A stretch of 64,000 nucleotides of DNA from Clostridium_F caseinilyticum (GTDB lineage Bacteria > Bacillota > Clostridia > Clostridiales > Clostridiaceae), in NCBI RefSeq assembly GCF_046127645.1, contig NZ_CP175919.1; one strand, given 5' to 3'. The translations under genes and the position numbers were made by a program. Positions 17,432-26,741 of this stretch are shown piece after piece. Under the pieces are notes generated by a model. That model was not told the origin of the DNA, did not search any database, and saw only the letters and a program-made list of their open reading frames with translations. Each line of letters opens with the position of its first letter. Within the stretch, counting starts at the first letter, position 1.

Positions 17432-17874
17432 CTTTTGTACCTGCCTTTATAAAATTCACATTCTATCTTCTTTTTTTCTTTTCTTTCTTCATAATTTAAT
17501 ATTAAATTAACTTTAAATACATCGTCTCCACTAATTCTCATTTCTAAATAAGGTTTCTTTTGTGGAGCAATATTTGTGAATAATATTTTTGTATCTTTAT
17601 TTTTCTCAAAATCCCATTCCATTTCATCTTTATGTATATATAATTTATTTTCATTTTTTAATTTTTTTAAATCTTCATAAGTAAAATTGTACATAGCTTC
17701 ATTTTTTATCCTTTGTAAAAACCCTATGTGTTTTTCCCTCTCCGTATATTCACATTTTATTTTAGAAGAATTTTTCCCAACTGTTAAAGCACCTCCTAAA
17801 AGCATTATAAATATTGATAATGCACATAAAATTTCTATAATTATAAAACCTTTTTTATCCTTTAAATTCAACAT
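17428..17874 (-). CDS. Minor prepilin, PilV/GspI-like
   Basis: 148 residues from the ATG at 17874 (MLNLKDKKG then FIIIEILCALSIFIMLLGGA): G^F cleavage site with Glu5. An in-frame GTG at 17889 would add five residues but lies further into the upstream gene. A lysine-rich soluble domain follows. It overlaps the upstream gene by 20 nt and the downstream one by 4 nt, so translation is probably coupled. Confidence 0.75.
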   Translation of the reverse strand: MLNLKDKKGFIIIEILCALSIFIMLLGGALTVGKNSSKIKCEYTEREKHIGFLQRIKNEAMYNFTYEDLKKLKNENKLYIHKDEMEWDFEKNKDTKILFTNIAPQKKPYLEMRISGDDVFKVNLILNYEERKEKKKIECEFYKGRYKR

Positions 17875-18307
17875 GAGCTGTTCCAACACAAATAGTTACT
17901 TTGTGTGCCTTCCCTTCTTTATCTTTAAACTTTACAGTACAAGCATTACTAGTAAAACCTCTATTATCTACAACTATTTTTCCTCCTGGTGAATTTACTG
18001 ATTCCATAATAATTTCCTTTGGGAAATGCAATTCTTCTTTACATGTATAAGCTATATTAAATGTCATCTTATTATCCTTAGTATTAAAATAAATATATCC
18101 TTGCTTTTTTTCTTCCCTACATATTTTTCTAGAATTATTTATAAAGTTTACTAAAGAAACTCCCATTTCATCTACTGCAATATTATTTTTTATTTTGTTA
18201 TAACTAGATACTTTTGTAAAACTAATAGTAAATACTATAATACATAAACTCATAAAAAACATTAATTCTATTAAGGTGACACCTTTCTTATGTATGCATT
18301 TATGCAA
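17855..18307 (-). CDS. Minor prepilin, GspH/FimT-like
   Basis: About 150 residues. The leader ends in HKKG, then VTLIELMFFMSLCIIVFTIS (Glu5 present). The soluble part, with INNSRKICREEKKQGYIYF and a GGKIVVDNRGF segment, matches the GspH/FimT layout. The TTG at 18307 is well spaced from AAGGAGTG; a GTG at 18316 would overlap that SD. It is the first gene of the minor prepilin operon, about 450 nt downstream of the major pilin gene. Confidence 0.78.
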   Translation of the reverse strand: MHKCIHKKGVTLIELMFFMSLCIIVFTISFTKVSSYNKIKNNIAVDEMGVSLVNFINNSRKICREEKKQGYIYFNTKDNKMTFNIAYTCKEELHFPKEIIMESVNSPGGKIVVDNRGFTSNACTVKFKDKEGKAHKVTICVGTAHVEFKG

Positions 18308-18348
18308 TACTTTCACTCCTTATTAAATTTCATACTAGTATTTTGCAC

Positions 18349-18462
18349 TTGAGAAAATTTCATAATTCATTTCTAAATATAAATATATTGCATTAATGTA
18401 TTTGCTTAAACACAATATGTTGTATTCCTATTAGAAATCTTTTAATTATGCAATTTGCTCAC
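18349..18462. repeat. Dispersed palindromic repeat R1, copy 1
   Basis: About 114 bp with ends TTGAGAAAATTTCATAATT and AATTATGCAATTTGCTCA, so nearly complementary termini, and an internal ACACAATATGTTGTAT. It shares this layout with copies at 18615, 19250, 28553, 41276 and 63824. No coding potential. MITE-like. Confidence 0.8.
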
Positions 18463-18614
18463 TTAAAATAAAATTTGTTTTAAAGATATAAAAGTTAGAA
18501 AATTTATATGGACACATATTGTAGTATAAAAGACCATTAATTAAAGCTGAAAAGTTTTAATATATTTTGACTATAAAAATGAAAGTACTAGGAATTATAT
18601 TCATTTTAGAATAT
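18463..18614. other. AT-rich spacer between two R1 repeats
   Basis: About 150 bp without a gene or convincing hairpin. Together with R1 copies 1 and 2 it makes up the stretch of about 450 bp between the major pilin gene and the minor prepilin operon. It may hold the promoter of the minor prepilin genes, but I see no clear -10/-35 pair. Confidence 0.3.
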
Positions 18615-18740
18615 TTGAGAAAATTACATAATTAATTTTCAAATATAAATATATCAATATATTGCATTAATATATTTGTTTAAACATAATATGTCATATG
18701 TACATTAGGAATTTTTAAATTATGCAAATTTGATTACTCA
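18615..18740. repeat. Dispersed palindromic repeat R1, copy 2
   Basis: About 126 bp in the same orientation as copy 1, from TTGAGAAAATTACATAATT to AATTATGCAAATTTGATTAC. More diverged than copies 1, 4 and 6. It lies 22 bp after the stop of the major pilin gene. Confidence 0.75.
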
Positions 18741-18762
18741 GCTAATAAAATTTGAATTTATA

Positions 18763-19167
18763 CTATTTAGGAAATATGGTTTTATTATTCTTTTTCACAA
18801 CATAACTATTTCCTTCAAGATCTATTTGTACTATATAGTTTTCATTATCGCTTTTATAAGTAACATCCACTGCTTTCCCCCCACTAGATTCACTAGCTGA
18901 ATCTATTATAAATCCTGTAAAAGTTTCTATATCTTTTCTTAAATTACTAGTATTCAAGCTTTCATTATTTTCGTTATAACTATTAAGAGCAGCTACTTGT
19001 ATTTGTTTTCCTGTATTTATAGCTTTAGTATCTTTTGCTTTGTCTTTATATGCTGAAAGTTTTGGTACCAAAAAACTTGCTAATATAAGTATTATAGAAA
19101 TGACTACCATAAGTTCTATAAGAGTAAAACCTTTCTTTTTTTCAATTTTTTTTAAAGTTAAATTCAT
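18763..19167 (-). CDS. Major type IV prepilin (PilA-like)
   Basis: 134 residues. The leader ends in KIEKKKG, with cleavage expected before FTLIELMVVISIILILASFL; Glu5 is present and the helix continues with VPKLSAYKDKAKDTKA, the classic pilin alpha-1. The soluble domain is short and rich in Asn/Ser/Lys. AGGAGGATAAAAAT gives a strong SD, unlike the neighbouring prepilins. Being monocistronic and flanked by R1 repeats also fits a highly expressed major subunit. It lies between pilC-like and minor prepilin genes. Confidence 0.85.
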   Translation of the reverse strand: MNLTLKKIEKKKGFTLIELMVVISIILILASFLVPKLSAYKDKAKDTKAINTGKQIQVAALNSYNENNESLNTSNLRKDIETFTGFIIDSASESSGGKAVDVTYKSDNENYIVQIDLEGNSYVVKKNNKTIFPK

Positions 19168-19249
19168 ATTTTTATCCTCCTATAATATAGTTGCAATCTT
19201 TTATAAAAAATCTTGTTATTTTCTATAAAATGTTATAAATGTAATTTCG

Positions 19250-19375
19250 CGAAAAAAGGAAATTGCATAGTTGGTTTTAAAATATAAATATGCCAATATA
19301 TTGTATTAATATATTTATTTAATACAATATGTTGTATAGGAAATTAGAATTTTTCTAATTATGTAATTTGCTTAA
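19250..19375. repeat. Dispersed palindromic repeat R1, copy 3
   Basis: About 126 bp, from GGAAATTGCATAGTTGG to CTAATTATGTAATTTGC, with internal TACAATATGTTGTAT. Diverged copy of R1 located upstream of the major pilin gene, between it and the PilC-like gene. Confidence 0.7.
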
Positions 19376-19437
19376 TTATTTAATAAATATATAAAATCGT
19401 ATAAATAATCTAATTTTACGTCTATTCAAATAAATTT

Positions 19438-20628
19438 TTAAATTAAGTCTACTAAATTCATCATTGGAATAAATACATAAATGAATATTATGCATATTAT
19501 TAAGGACATGAAAATTATTATTGTGGGTTCTATAAGTTTTACACTCATTTTCAATTTTTCTTCTAAATCCTTTTTTAAAATAGTATAAACACTATAAAAG
19601 CTTTCCTCTAACCTTCCACTTTCTTCTCCTACATGTACCATTGATAAAAGTATCTTGTTAGAAAAATTGCAGTTGTTTAAAGAAAAACTTATACTCTTTC
19701 CATCTTTTATATTCTTGTTTAAATTTTTTATATTATCTTTAAATATATAGTTATCTGTAACTTCTTCTAGTAATTTTAGAGATTTATTTATAGGAATGCC
19801 TGATTTTATCATTAAATTCATGCTATTAGAAAAATTGCATATAAAGATATTTTCATAGATTTGTCCTAATATTGGTATTTTTATTTTAAAATTATCAATT
19901 GCATACTTTATTTTATATTTTTTATGAAAAACTCTGTTACTTAATAAAATAAAACTTATACTTATAAATAATATTCCCAAAATAACATTAAAAATCTTAA
20001 TTGCAGTAATCATACCTAATGTTTTTTTAGGAATACTTCCCCCTAGTTCATTGAATATTCCTATAAAGCTAGGTATCACCATATGTATTAGTATGTATAA
20101 CATTATTATAAACACTACTAAAACTGTTATAGGATATACTAAAGCATTTTTTATTTCTTTATTAAACTTATATTTATTTTCATAGAAATTTTTCAAATCA
20201 TAAAGAACTTGTTGAATTCTTCCACTTTCCTCTCCTATATATAACATATTTAATAAAAATTTAGGATATATATTACTGAAAGCTTTGAAACTATCGTAAA
20301 TACTATCTCCTCTTAATATATTATTTCTTATATTATAAAGGCTATTTTTTATACTATCATTATTAAAATCATTATAAATTATATTTATAGCATCTGTTAT
20401 ATTTATTCCCGATGCTATAAGCATATGAAGTTTATTACATAAAATTGAACAATCTTTTAAGGAGATTTTTTCCCTTCTTATTTTCAATATCTTTTTATTA
20501 GTTATATTTAATAAAAAATATCCTTTTTGTTTCAATTCTTTATGAATATTAACTTTTTCTTTTGCACTGCATACTCCTTTTAATGTATTTCCATTAAGAT
20601 CTTTGGCTTTATAATAAAATAAATCCAT
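19438..20628 (-). CDS. pilC: Type IV pilus/type II secretion platform protein (PilC/GspF)
   Basis: 396 residues, normal for PilC/GspF: two repeats of a cytoplasmic helical domain (about 55-160 and 260-365) with three membrane segments (about 165-190, 215-235, 370-392). Repeat signatures are MLIASGINITDAI with LYIGEESGRIQQVL, and LMIKSGIPINKSLKLLEE with VHVGEESGRLEESF. It anchors the assembly ATPase and pilin at the membrane. The GGAGGT SD is unusually far (16 nt) from the ATG, and no better start is visible. Confidence 0.93.
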   Translation of the reverse strand: MDLFYYKAKDLNGNTLKGVCSAKEKVNIHKELKQKGYFLLNITNKKILKIRREKISLKDCSILCNKLHMLIASGINITDAINIIYNDFNNDSIKNSLYNIRNNILRGDSIYDSFKAFSNIYPKFLLNMLYIGEESGRIQQVLYDLKNFYENKYKFNKEIKNALVYPITVLVVFIIMLYILIHMVIPSFIGIFNELGGSIPKKTLGMITAIKIFNVILGILFISISFILLSNRVFHKKYKIKYAIDNFKIKIPILGQIYENIFICNFSNSMNLMIKSGIPINKSLKLLEEVTDNYIFKDNIKNLNKNIKDGKSISFSLNNCNFSNKILLSMVHVGEESGRLEESFYSVYTILKKDLEEKLKMSVKLIEPTIIIFMSLIICIIFIYVFIPMMNLVDLI

Positions 20629-20763
20629 ATCTATATTTTTATTAACCTCCTTTCTTAAATAGAGTGGTCATTTTTAACTTTAGAAAGACTTTATTAAAGA
20701 TATATATACTAAAAGTCAAAATCAAGTTAATTTATATAACCTATATAAAATTTAAAATTTTAT

Positions 20764-22293
20764 TTATATTATTTTTTGAATTTCCTTAAAGGATGTCTTT
20801 CCATACTTTAATGCTTTATTAATATTTTCTTTTAAGCTATTTTCTAAGATAATTTTTTCATTATTGTCTTTTATCATATTTTTAATTAGGTTCTTTTTTT
20901 CTTTGTCAATATTTATATATTCATAAATAATACTTCTGCCTAAATAACCTGTATCATTGCACTTTTCACATCCTTTACCCTTGTATAGCAGAAAATCTTC
21001 TTTTATATTTATAAATTCTTTTTCTTCTTTTGAAGGCGTGTAAGATTCTTTGCAATAAGGGCATATTTTTCTTACCAATCTTTGTGAAATAATTCCTCTT
21101 AAAGCATCACTTAAAATATATGGCTCTATGTTCATATCTAAAAGTCTTACTATGGATTCTAATGCTCCATTAGTATGCAAAGTAGATAAAACTAAATGTC
21201 CTGTTATAGAGGCTCTTATTGCTACTTTAGCTGTTTCTTCATCTCTAATTTCTCCCACCATTATTATATCGGGATCTTGTCTCAATATTGATTTTAAACC
21301 TTTTAAAAAGGTTAAATCTCTTTTATAATCTACATTTACTTGATTTATACCTTCTATAGTGTATTCTACTGGTTCTTCAATAGTTATTATATTCCTTTCC
21401 TTATTATTTATATATTTCAATATTGAATATAATGTGGTGGATTTACCACTTCCTGTTGGACCAGTAACCAGGATTAAACCATTTGGCTTTTTAAGCATGT
21501 TTTCTATATTTTTTTTATCTTCTTTTAAAAATCCTAAAGAACTTAAACCCTTTATTTTTTCATTTTTATATAGTATTCTTATAACTAATTTTTCTCCGTA
21601 TACAGTAGGCAATGTGGATACTCTAAAGTCATTATTTTCTCTATAATTATTTTGTATTTTACCATCTTGGGGAATATTTTTTTCTGCTATGTTCATATAA
21701 CTGATTATCTTTATACGAGTGCAAATAGACATGTAAATCTTTTTAGATATTTTTTTAAATTCTAGTAGAATGCCATCTATTCTAAATCTTATTATAGCAA
21801 AATCTTTAAAAGGCTCTATATGTATGTCACTAGCTTTTCGCCAAATAGCTTCTTCTATTATAGAATCTGTTAACTTTATTATAGGCCCTTCTAAATTCTT
21901 TTCTTTATTTTTTTCATGAAATACAGCTTTATCTTCTTTTATTTCTTCAGTTTTATATTTTATATCATAGTTTGTATAAAGTCTTTTTATAGCTCCTAAA
22001 ATACTCTCTTTATTACAAAGTATTATTTTTATATTTTTACTAGTAATAAAGGATAATTTATATATGATATCTTCCTTTAAATAGTTTGAAGATGCTATAT
22101 ATAATTGTTCATCAATTATTTTTAGAGGCAATATATTATATTTTTTACAAATATGTTCTGGAAGTAATTTTAATAGAGGTGCATCTATATTTAAAGTATT
22201 AAAGTCTATATTTTTCCACTGTTTCTCATCTTTCACTTCTTGGGAACTTTGTATAGTTTCCTCTAAATCTAGGTAATTCATAGAAAAGTTCAT
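20764..22293 (-). CDS. pilB: Type IV pilus assembly ATPase (PilB/GspE)
   Basis: 509 residues from the ATG at 22293, preceded by AGGAGAGAATTAAAT; an upstream start at 22323 lacks this SD. An N-terminal MshEN-like domain (about 30-110) is followed by the ATPase domain: ASDIHIEPF, Walker A GPTGSGKSTTLYS (about 278), Asp box DPDIIMVGEIRDEETA, His box LVLSTLHTNGA, and a CPYC...CEKC zinc motif, which marks extension ATPases (PilB/GspE). No PilT retraction ATPase or prepilin peptidase lies in the window, so those must be encoded elsewhere. Confidence 0.95.
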   Translation of the reverse strand: MNFSMNYLDLEETIQSSQEVKDEKQWKNIDFNTLNIDAPLLKLLPEHICKKYNILPLKIIDEQLYIASSNYLKEDIIYKLSFITSKNIKIILCNKESILGAIKRLYTNYDIKYKTEEIKEDKAVFHEKNKEKNLEGPIIKLTDSIIEEAIWRKASDIHIEPFKDFAIIRFRIDGILLEFKKISKKIYMSICTRIKIISYMNIAEKNIPQDGKIQNNYRENNDFRVSTLPTVYGEKLVIRILYKNEKIKGLSSLGFLKEDKKNIENMLKKPNGLILVTGPTGSGKSTTLYSILKYINNKERNIITIEEPVEYTIEGINQVNVDYKRDLTFLKGLKSILRQDPDIIMVGEIRDEETAKVAIRASITGHLVLSTLHTNGALESIVRLLDMNIEPYILSDALRGIISQRLVRKICPYCKESYTPSKEEKEFINIKEDFLLYKGKGCEKCNDTGYLGRSIIYEYINIDKEKKNLIKNMIKDNNEKIILENSLKENINKALKYGKTSFKEIQKII

Positions 22294-22493
22294 ATTTAAT
22301 TCTCTCCTATAATAAATTTTCAAATTTTATCTATATTATAGACACTTATATAAAATGTAAACACTTATTTTCTAAATATTAAATTACTTCTACTAAACAT
22401 ACAGAACTACAATTATTTTTAACTAAAACCGCACTTAAAATTTTAATATATTTTATCTGATATGTAGATTTTATATTATCTATAAACAGATTT

Positions 22494-22580
22494 CTAAGCT
22501 TTAGAGTGAGTTTTTACTCCCTCTAAAGCTTATTAACAAAATTCTAAGGAGTTCTAAGTTCTACTCCTTAGAAGTCGTTA
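22494..22580 (-). other. Two strong hairpins next to R2 copy A
   Basis: Stem 1: AAGCTTTAGAG with CTCTAAAGCTT (about 22496-22531). Stem 2: TTCTAAGGAG with CTCCTTAGAA (about 22540-22572). On the minus strand they follow the R2 element directly. Comparable sequence after R2 copies B and C (TTTCTAAGCTTTAG-type hairpin) suggests stem 1 belongs to the element. The remaining bases from 22324 to 22494 show nothing else. Confidence 0.55.
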
Positions 22581-22597
22581 TCCTTTAGGAAAAATTC

Positions 22598-22724
22598 TTA
22601 TCCAGTGACGTAGCCGATCTTTACTTTCCCTTTGAAGAAAAGCAGAGAGTCCAAATCTTCGATTTGGTGCCAATGGCTTTTATAGAGTGCGATAGGAATA
22701 TTAGAGCGGGTAGTCATCGGATAA
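22598..22724 (-). repeat. Structured repeat R2, copy A (127 bp)
   Basis: On the minus strand it runs from TTATCCGATGACTACCCGC to GTCACTGGATAA. The ends pair (TTATCC with GGATAA, extended by TGAC/GTCA). An internal hairpin CACCAAATCGAAGATTTGGACTC is shared with copy C at 37507-37633, which has the same length. It lies directly after the terminator of the lipoprotein gene and in the same orientation. Confidence 0.8.
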
Positions 22725-22780
22725 AATAAAAAAACTATAGATAATTAAAGTTTTTATTTATTAACATTAACTACCTATAG
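22722..22780 (-). terminator. Terminator of the dapF-lipoprotein operon
   Basis: CTATAGGTAGTTAA and TTAATTATCTATAG form a 14-bp stem with two G-U pairs, followed on the minus strand by T7 and more T-rich sequence. It lies 24 nt after the stop of the gene at 22804 and its T-run abuts R2 copy A. Confidence 0.75.
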
Positions 22781-22803
22781 CTTATATTTAATTTATTTTT
22801 AGA

Positions 22804-23877
22804 TTAGTTTTCTCCCATTATATAATAAGAATTTTCTTCATCAGATAGTATCTCTACTGTATCCTCTTTTTCCTTATAAGTATATATTTCATTTAAAGGT
22901 TGCTCTTTTAAATTTTCATAGCCACAAAAATATATCTTTCCATTTTCATCTGAAACAATACCACCATTTATGTCTATTTTAGCTGGAAAATCATAAGTAA
23001 GTTTAGTTAAGTTTAATGTATTTCCATCGATTTTATATAAGTAATCTTTGTTTTCTAAATCATTTTTTCCTAGAAAATACATGTTTTTTGTAGATCTTGT
23101 ACCTTTATATATTATACTTACTTCTTCACTTATTTTCTTAAAGGTATTGTCTTTTTTATTATAGTAAGAAAGATTATACCTATCTCCCTGTCTACTTAAT
23201 AAAAGCACGTCTTCACCATTAGTCATAAAATAAGTACAAATTCCTTCTATGCTATCTACATATACTTCTTCTTTATTTTCTTTAACATTATATTTATATA
23301 TTTTTGCTTTATTATCTTTTTCAGAATTTATTCCATAATATAATATTTCATTTTCATTTAGCCATCTAAATACATTTCCAGATACTAATACATCACTTTT
23401 TATTTTTATTTCTTTTTTATTTTCCAAATCATATATTTTCATTCCCTCTGCACTTTGAAGAGAATCTTCTTTAAAAGACCTATAGGCTATTTTATTACCA
23501 TCTGTTGAAATATCTATATCTGATGCTGAATAAAATTTATCTAAAATTGTTTGTTCCCCATTCTTTATTATAGTTAGTTTATTTTTGTTAAGCTCATTGC
23601 CCTTTTCTATAAAATTTGTAAAAACATAAGTCTTATTTTTATTATTGTATTTTACATCTATCACATCTTTGGTTTCCATGGATTTATTTATATCCCCATT
23701 TTCAACATTGTATATATTCGAAGAATCTTTTTCTCTTCTTAATGCTATTACTTTTGTAAAATTAGGAATATCCACTTTTTCACCTTCTGATGTTATGTGA
23801 CTTTTACACCCAACTAAACCAACAACTAAAAAAACTATCAAAAAATATCCTATATTTTTAAAGCCTTTCTTAAACAT
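22804..23877 (-). CDS. Lipoprotein with WD40/TolB-like beta-propeller
   Basis: 357 residues. The signal peptide ends in a lipobox (LVGC, Cys about residue 24), so the protein should be anchored to the outer face of the membrane. The rest consists of repeated beta-strand blocks with TolB-like phrases (GNKIAYRSFKEDSLQSAEG, VFRWLNENEILYYGIN, GKIYFCGYENL), consistent with a beta-propeller of about six to seven blades. The function is unknown. It abuts dapF with no gap and shares its terminator, but no biochemical link to lysine synthesis is implied. Confidence 0.78.
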   Translation of the reverse strand: MFKKGFKNIGYFLIVFLVVGLVGCKSHITSEGEKVDIPNFTKVIALRREKDSSNIYNVENGDINKSMETKDVIDVKYNNKNKTYVFTNFIEKGNELNKNKLTIIKNGEQTILDKFYSASDIDISTDGNKIAYRSFKEDSLQSAEGMKIYDLENKKEIKIKSDVLVSGNVFRWLNENEILYYGINSEKDNKAKIYKYNVKENKEEVYVDSIEGICTYFMTNGEDVLLLSRQGDRYNLSYYNKKDNTFKKISEEVSIIYKGTRSTKNMYFLGKNDLENKDYLYKIDGNTLNLTKLTYDFPAKIDINGGIVSDENGKIYFCGYENLKEQPLNEIYTYKEKEDTVEILSDEENSYYIMGEN

Positions 23878-24699
23878 TTATACATCTATTTCCCCTCTAA
23901 AACAAATATCAGCAGGTCCTTTCATAAAAACACCATCTTCTTTAATTTCTATAAAAAGCTTACCACCAGGTGTTATTACCTCTGTTGACTTTCCTGTATA
24001 ATCTAATAAATTAGATGCTATAGTTGATGCACAACAACCAGTGCCACAAGCTAAAGTTGGTCCTGCACCTCTTTCCCAAGTCTTTACCTTTATTTTATTT
24101 TTATCTACTATCTCACAGAAATTCACATTAGTTCCTTCTTTAAATAAAGATAATTTTTCTATAGTTTTACCTTCTTCTATATCATATTCATCTAATTTAC
24201 CAAATATTATAGTATGGGGCACTCCCATATGAAAAGATGTTATTGAATAATTCTTATTATTTTCTTTTATAGCTTTATTTATTATTTTTTCTTTTACATT
24301 AGATATTTTTTCTCCTTCAAATATAGGCTCTCCCATATTAATAGTAATATATTTCACTTCATTATCTTCAATATCTAAAAAAGCTTCCTTTAATCCATCT
24401 CCTGTTTCTATTATCATAGGGTTTTCTTTTACTATATCTTTTTCCCATATATATTTTGCAAAGCATCTTATACCATTTCCACACATAGAAGCATAAGAAC
24501 CATCTGCATTTATTATAGCCATCTGTATATGAGCTTTTGCATTACTTTCTCTTACAAATAAAATACCATCTGCTCCTATACTAAAGTGTCTATCACATAA
24601 TTTTTGTGTTAATTTTTCTTCTTTTCCTATAAGCTCTCCCTTCCTGTCATCCAAAACTATAAAATCATTGCCAGTTCCAGTCATTTTAGTAAACTTCAT
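23878..24699 (-). CDS. dapF: Diaminopimelate epimerase
   Basis: 273 residues from the ATG at 24699 (MKFTKMTGTGNDFIV), well spaced from AAAGGGTG; a GTG at 24708 overlaps that SD. The two catalytic cysteines lie in ASMCGNGIRC and ACGTGCCAST. It converts LL- to meso-diaminopimelate for lysine and peptidoglycan. It is the first gene of a two-gene operon divergent from rqcH. Confidence 0.97.
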   Translation of the reverse strand: MKFTKMTGTGNDFIVLDDRKGELIGKEEKLTQKLCDRHFSIGADGILFVRESNAKAHIQMAIINADGSYASMCGNGIRCFAKYIWEKDIVKENPMIIETGDGLKEAFLDIEDNEVKYITINMGEPIFEGEKISNVKEKIINKAIKENNKNYSITSFHMGVPHTIIFGKLDEYDIEEGKTIEKLSLFKEGTNVNFCEIVDKNKIKVKTWERGAGPTLACGTGCCASTIASNLLDYTGKSTEVITPGGKLFIEIKEDGVFMKGPADICFRGEIDV

Positions 24700-24862
24700 A
24701 CTTGTCACACCCTTTACATTATCACTTATAATTATTTTTATTGATAGCTTTTAATCTTACATATAATATAACTTCATTTTTAGTTTAATTTCCTAAAAAT
24801 AAGTTTACTACGACAATGTTTTAATATCAATATACAAAATATAAACTTTATTTTAAAAAATT

Positions 24863-24938
24863 AAAATGGTATACTAATATAAGTTTAATAGCATTGTCAT
24901 TAGCATAATTTGCTATATACATTATATTATACCATTTT
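24863..24938. promoter_or_regulatory. Divergent dapF/rqcH intergenic inverted repeat
   Basis: AAAATGGTATA (24863-24873) and TATACCATTTT (24928-24938) are perfect 11-bp inverted repeats just before the rqcH SD. A second small palindrome TAGCATAATTTGCTA lies at 24901-24915. TGGTATACT resembles an extended -10 for the plus strand and TATAAT occurs for the minus strand. It could be an operator or a leader hairpin. Confidence 0.4.
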
Positions 24939-24952
24939 AAGGAGGAGTTTTT

Positions 24953-26680
24953 ATGGCTTTAGATGGGATTTTTTTATTTAGTATAATAAATGAAATGAAA
25001 ACCAAAATATTAAATGGTAGAGTAGATAAAGTAACTCAACCAGAAAAAGATGAAATAGTTTTATCCATAAAAAATAATAGAAAAACTTATAAACTTTTGA
25101 TTAGTTCTAGTGCTGTATACCCTAAAATACATTTTACGGATATTCTTAAGAAAAATCCTATGCAGCCTCCTATGTTTTGTATGGTTCTTAGAAAATACTT
25201 AAATTCTTCTAAAATAATAAATATAAGACAATTGGATACTGACAGAATAGTTTTAATAGACTTTGAAAGTGCTGACGAAATGGGATTTAACAGTATATAT
25301 ACATTAATTGTAGAAATCATGGGAAGACATAGTAATATAACTTTAGTAAGAGAAAGAGACAACTTAATAATGGATAGCATAAAACATGTTACTCCTGAAA
25401 TTAACAGTGTAAGAAATCTATATCCTTCTATAGAATACACATATCCACCAGCATCTTTAAAATTAAATCCTTTTAATTTTTCACTAGAGGATTTTAAAAA
25501 TTATATACAAGATAATAATATTAAACTTAATAAAAATATGTTTTCTAATATTTTTACAGGAGTAGCAAGACAATTTTCTAATGAAATTGCTTATAGATTA
25601 GAAGAAAATAATCTAAAAATTGATTTAGAAAATATATATGAAATATATGTTATTATAAAAAATATATTTGATTCTATAGAAAACAAAGAGCTGTCCTTTA
25701 ATTGCTATTTGAATAAAGATATTGTAAAAGATTTTTATTGTATAGATTTTCATAGTTTAAATAATTTAAAAAGTATACATTATGAAAGTCCTTCCCTTCT
25801 TATAGAATCTTTTTATTTTGAAAAGGATAAGGCAGATAGATTGAATTCTAAAAGTTCTGATCTTCAAAAATTAATAAATCTAAACATTGAAAGATGTGAA
25901 AAAAAGATTAAAATATTAGAAGGAAACTTAAAGGATTGTAATGAAAAAGAAAAATTCCAAATATATGGAGAAATCTTAACTGCTAATATATATGCCCTTA
26001 AAAAAGGTATGGATAAAGTAAATCTTTTAAATTATTACACTAATGAATATATGGATATAAAATTAGATCCTAACAAAAATCCTTCTGATAATATACAAAA
26101 ATACTTTAAAAAATATAATAAACTAAAAAAGACTGAAGTTGCAGCTAAAGAACAAATAAAATTTGCTTTAGATGAATTAGAATATCTAAATTCTGTTTTA
26201 ACTAGTATAAAAAATGCTGATAACTATGATGATATAGAAGAAATAAAAAGAGAACTTATTGAAACAGGATATATTAAATTTAAGAGAAAAAACAATAAAA
26301 AAATAAAAAACACAAAACCATTGCACTTTATTTCTTCAGATGGAATAGATATTTATGTAGGAAAAAACAATATACAAAATGACTATTTAACATTAAAATT
26401 TTCTAACAACCATGACATTTGGATGCATACAAAAAATATACCCGGTTCCCATGTAATAGTTAAAAATTTCCAAGGAAATATTTCAGAAAAAACTTTAGAA
26501 GAAGCTGCCACTTTAGCAGCCTTTTATAGTAAATCTAAGGACTCTGCAAAGGTTCCTGTAGATTATACAGAAGTTAAAAATGTTCACAAGCCTAATGGAG
26601 CAAAACCAGGTATGGTAATATACTATACAAATAAAACCATATATATAGATCCAAAAGATTTAAATTTAAAACAAATTTAA
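24953..26680 (+). CDS. rqcH: Ribosome quality control factor RqcH (NFACT/FbpA family)
   Basis: 575 residues in NFACT order: NFACT-N domain (MALDGIFLFSIINEMK to PPASLKLNPF), helix-hairpin-helix and coiled-coil middle (about 300-420), then the NFACT-R domain with DIWMHTKNIPGSHVIV and TLEEAATLAAFYSKSKDSA. RqcH binds peptidyl-tRNA-blocked 50S subunits and adds alanine tails. Older annotations call it fibronectin-binding protein. A strong SD, AAGGAGGAG, precedes the ATG. It is divergent from dapF and followed by truA. Confidence 0.95.
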   Translation: MALDGIFLFSIINEMKTKILNGRVDKVTQPEKDEIVLSIKNNRKTYKLLISSSAVYPKIHFTDILKKNPMQPPMFCMVLRKYLNSSKIINIRQLDTDRIVLIDFESADEMGFNSIYTLIVEIMGRHSNITLVRERDNLIMDSIKHVTPEINSVRNLYPSIEYTYPPASLKLNPFNFSLEDFKNYIQDNNIKLNKNMFSNIFTGVARQFSNEIAYRLEENNLKIDLENIYEIYVIIKNIFDSIENKELSFNCYLNKDIVKDFYCIDFHSLNNLKSIHYESPSLLIESFYFEKDKADRLNSKSSDLQKLINLNIERCEKKIKILEGNLKDCNEKEKFQIYGEILTANIYALKKGMDKVNLLNYYTNEYMDIKLDPNKNPSDNIQKYFKKYNKLKKTEVAAKEQIKFALDELEYLNSVLTSIKNADNYDDIEEIKRELIETGYIKFKRKNNKKIKNTKPLHFISSDGIDIYVGKNNIQNDYLTLKFSNNHDIWMHTKNIPGSHVIVKNFQGNISEKTLEEAATLAAFYSKSKDSAKVPVDYTEVKNVHKPNGAKPGMVIYYTNKTIYIDPKDLNLKQI

Positions 26681-26741
26681 AAATAAAATCTAGAATAAAA
26701 ATAACTAACTAAATATATTTGTAAGAGGAGTACACTAACAT

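Noticed and set aside
22804..22804. CRISPR array or toxin-antitoxin pair in the spacers
   Set aside because: No regularly spaced direct repeats were seen anywhere in the window, and no small gene pair with toxin or antitoxin features was found.
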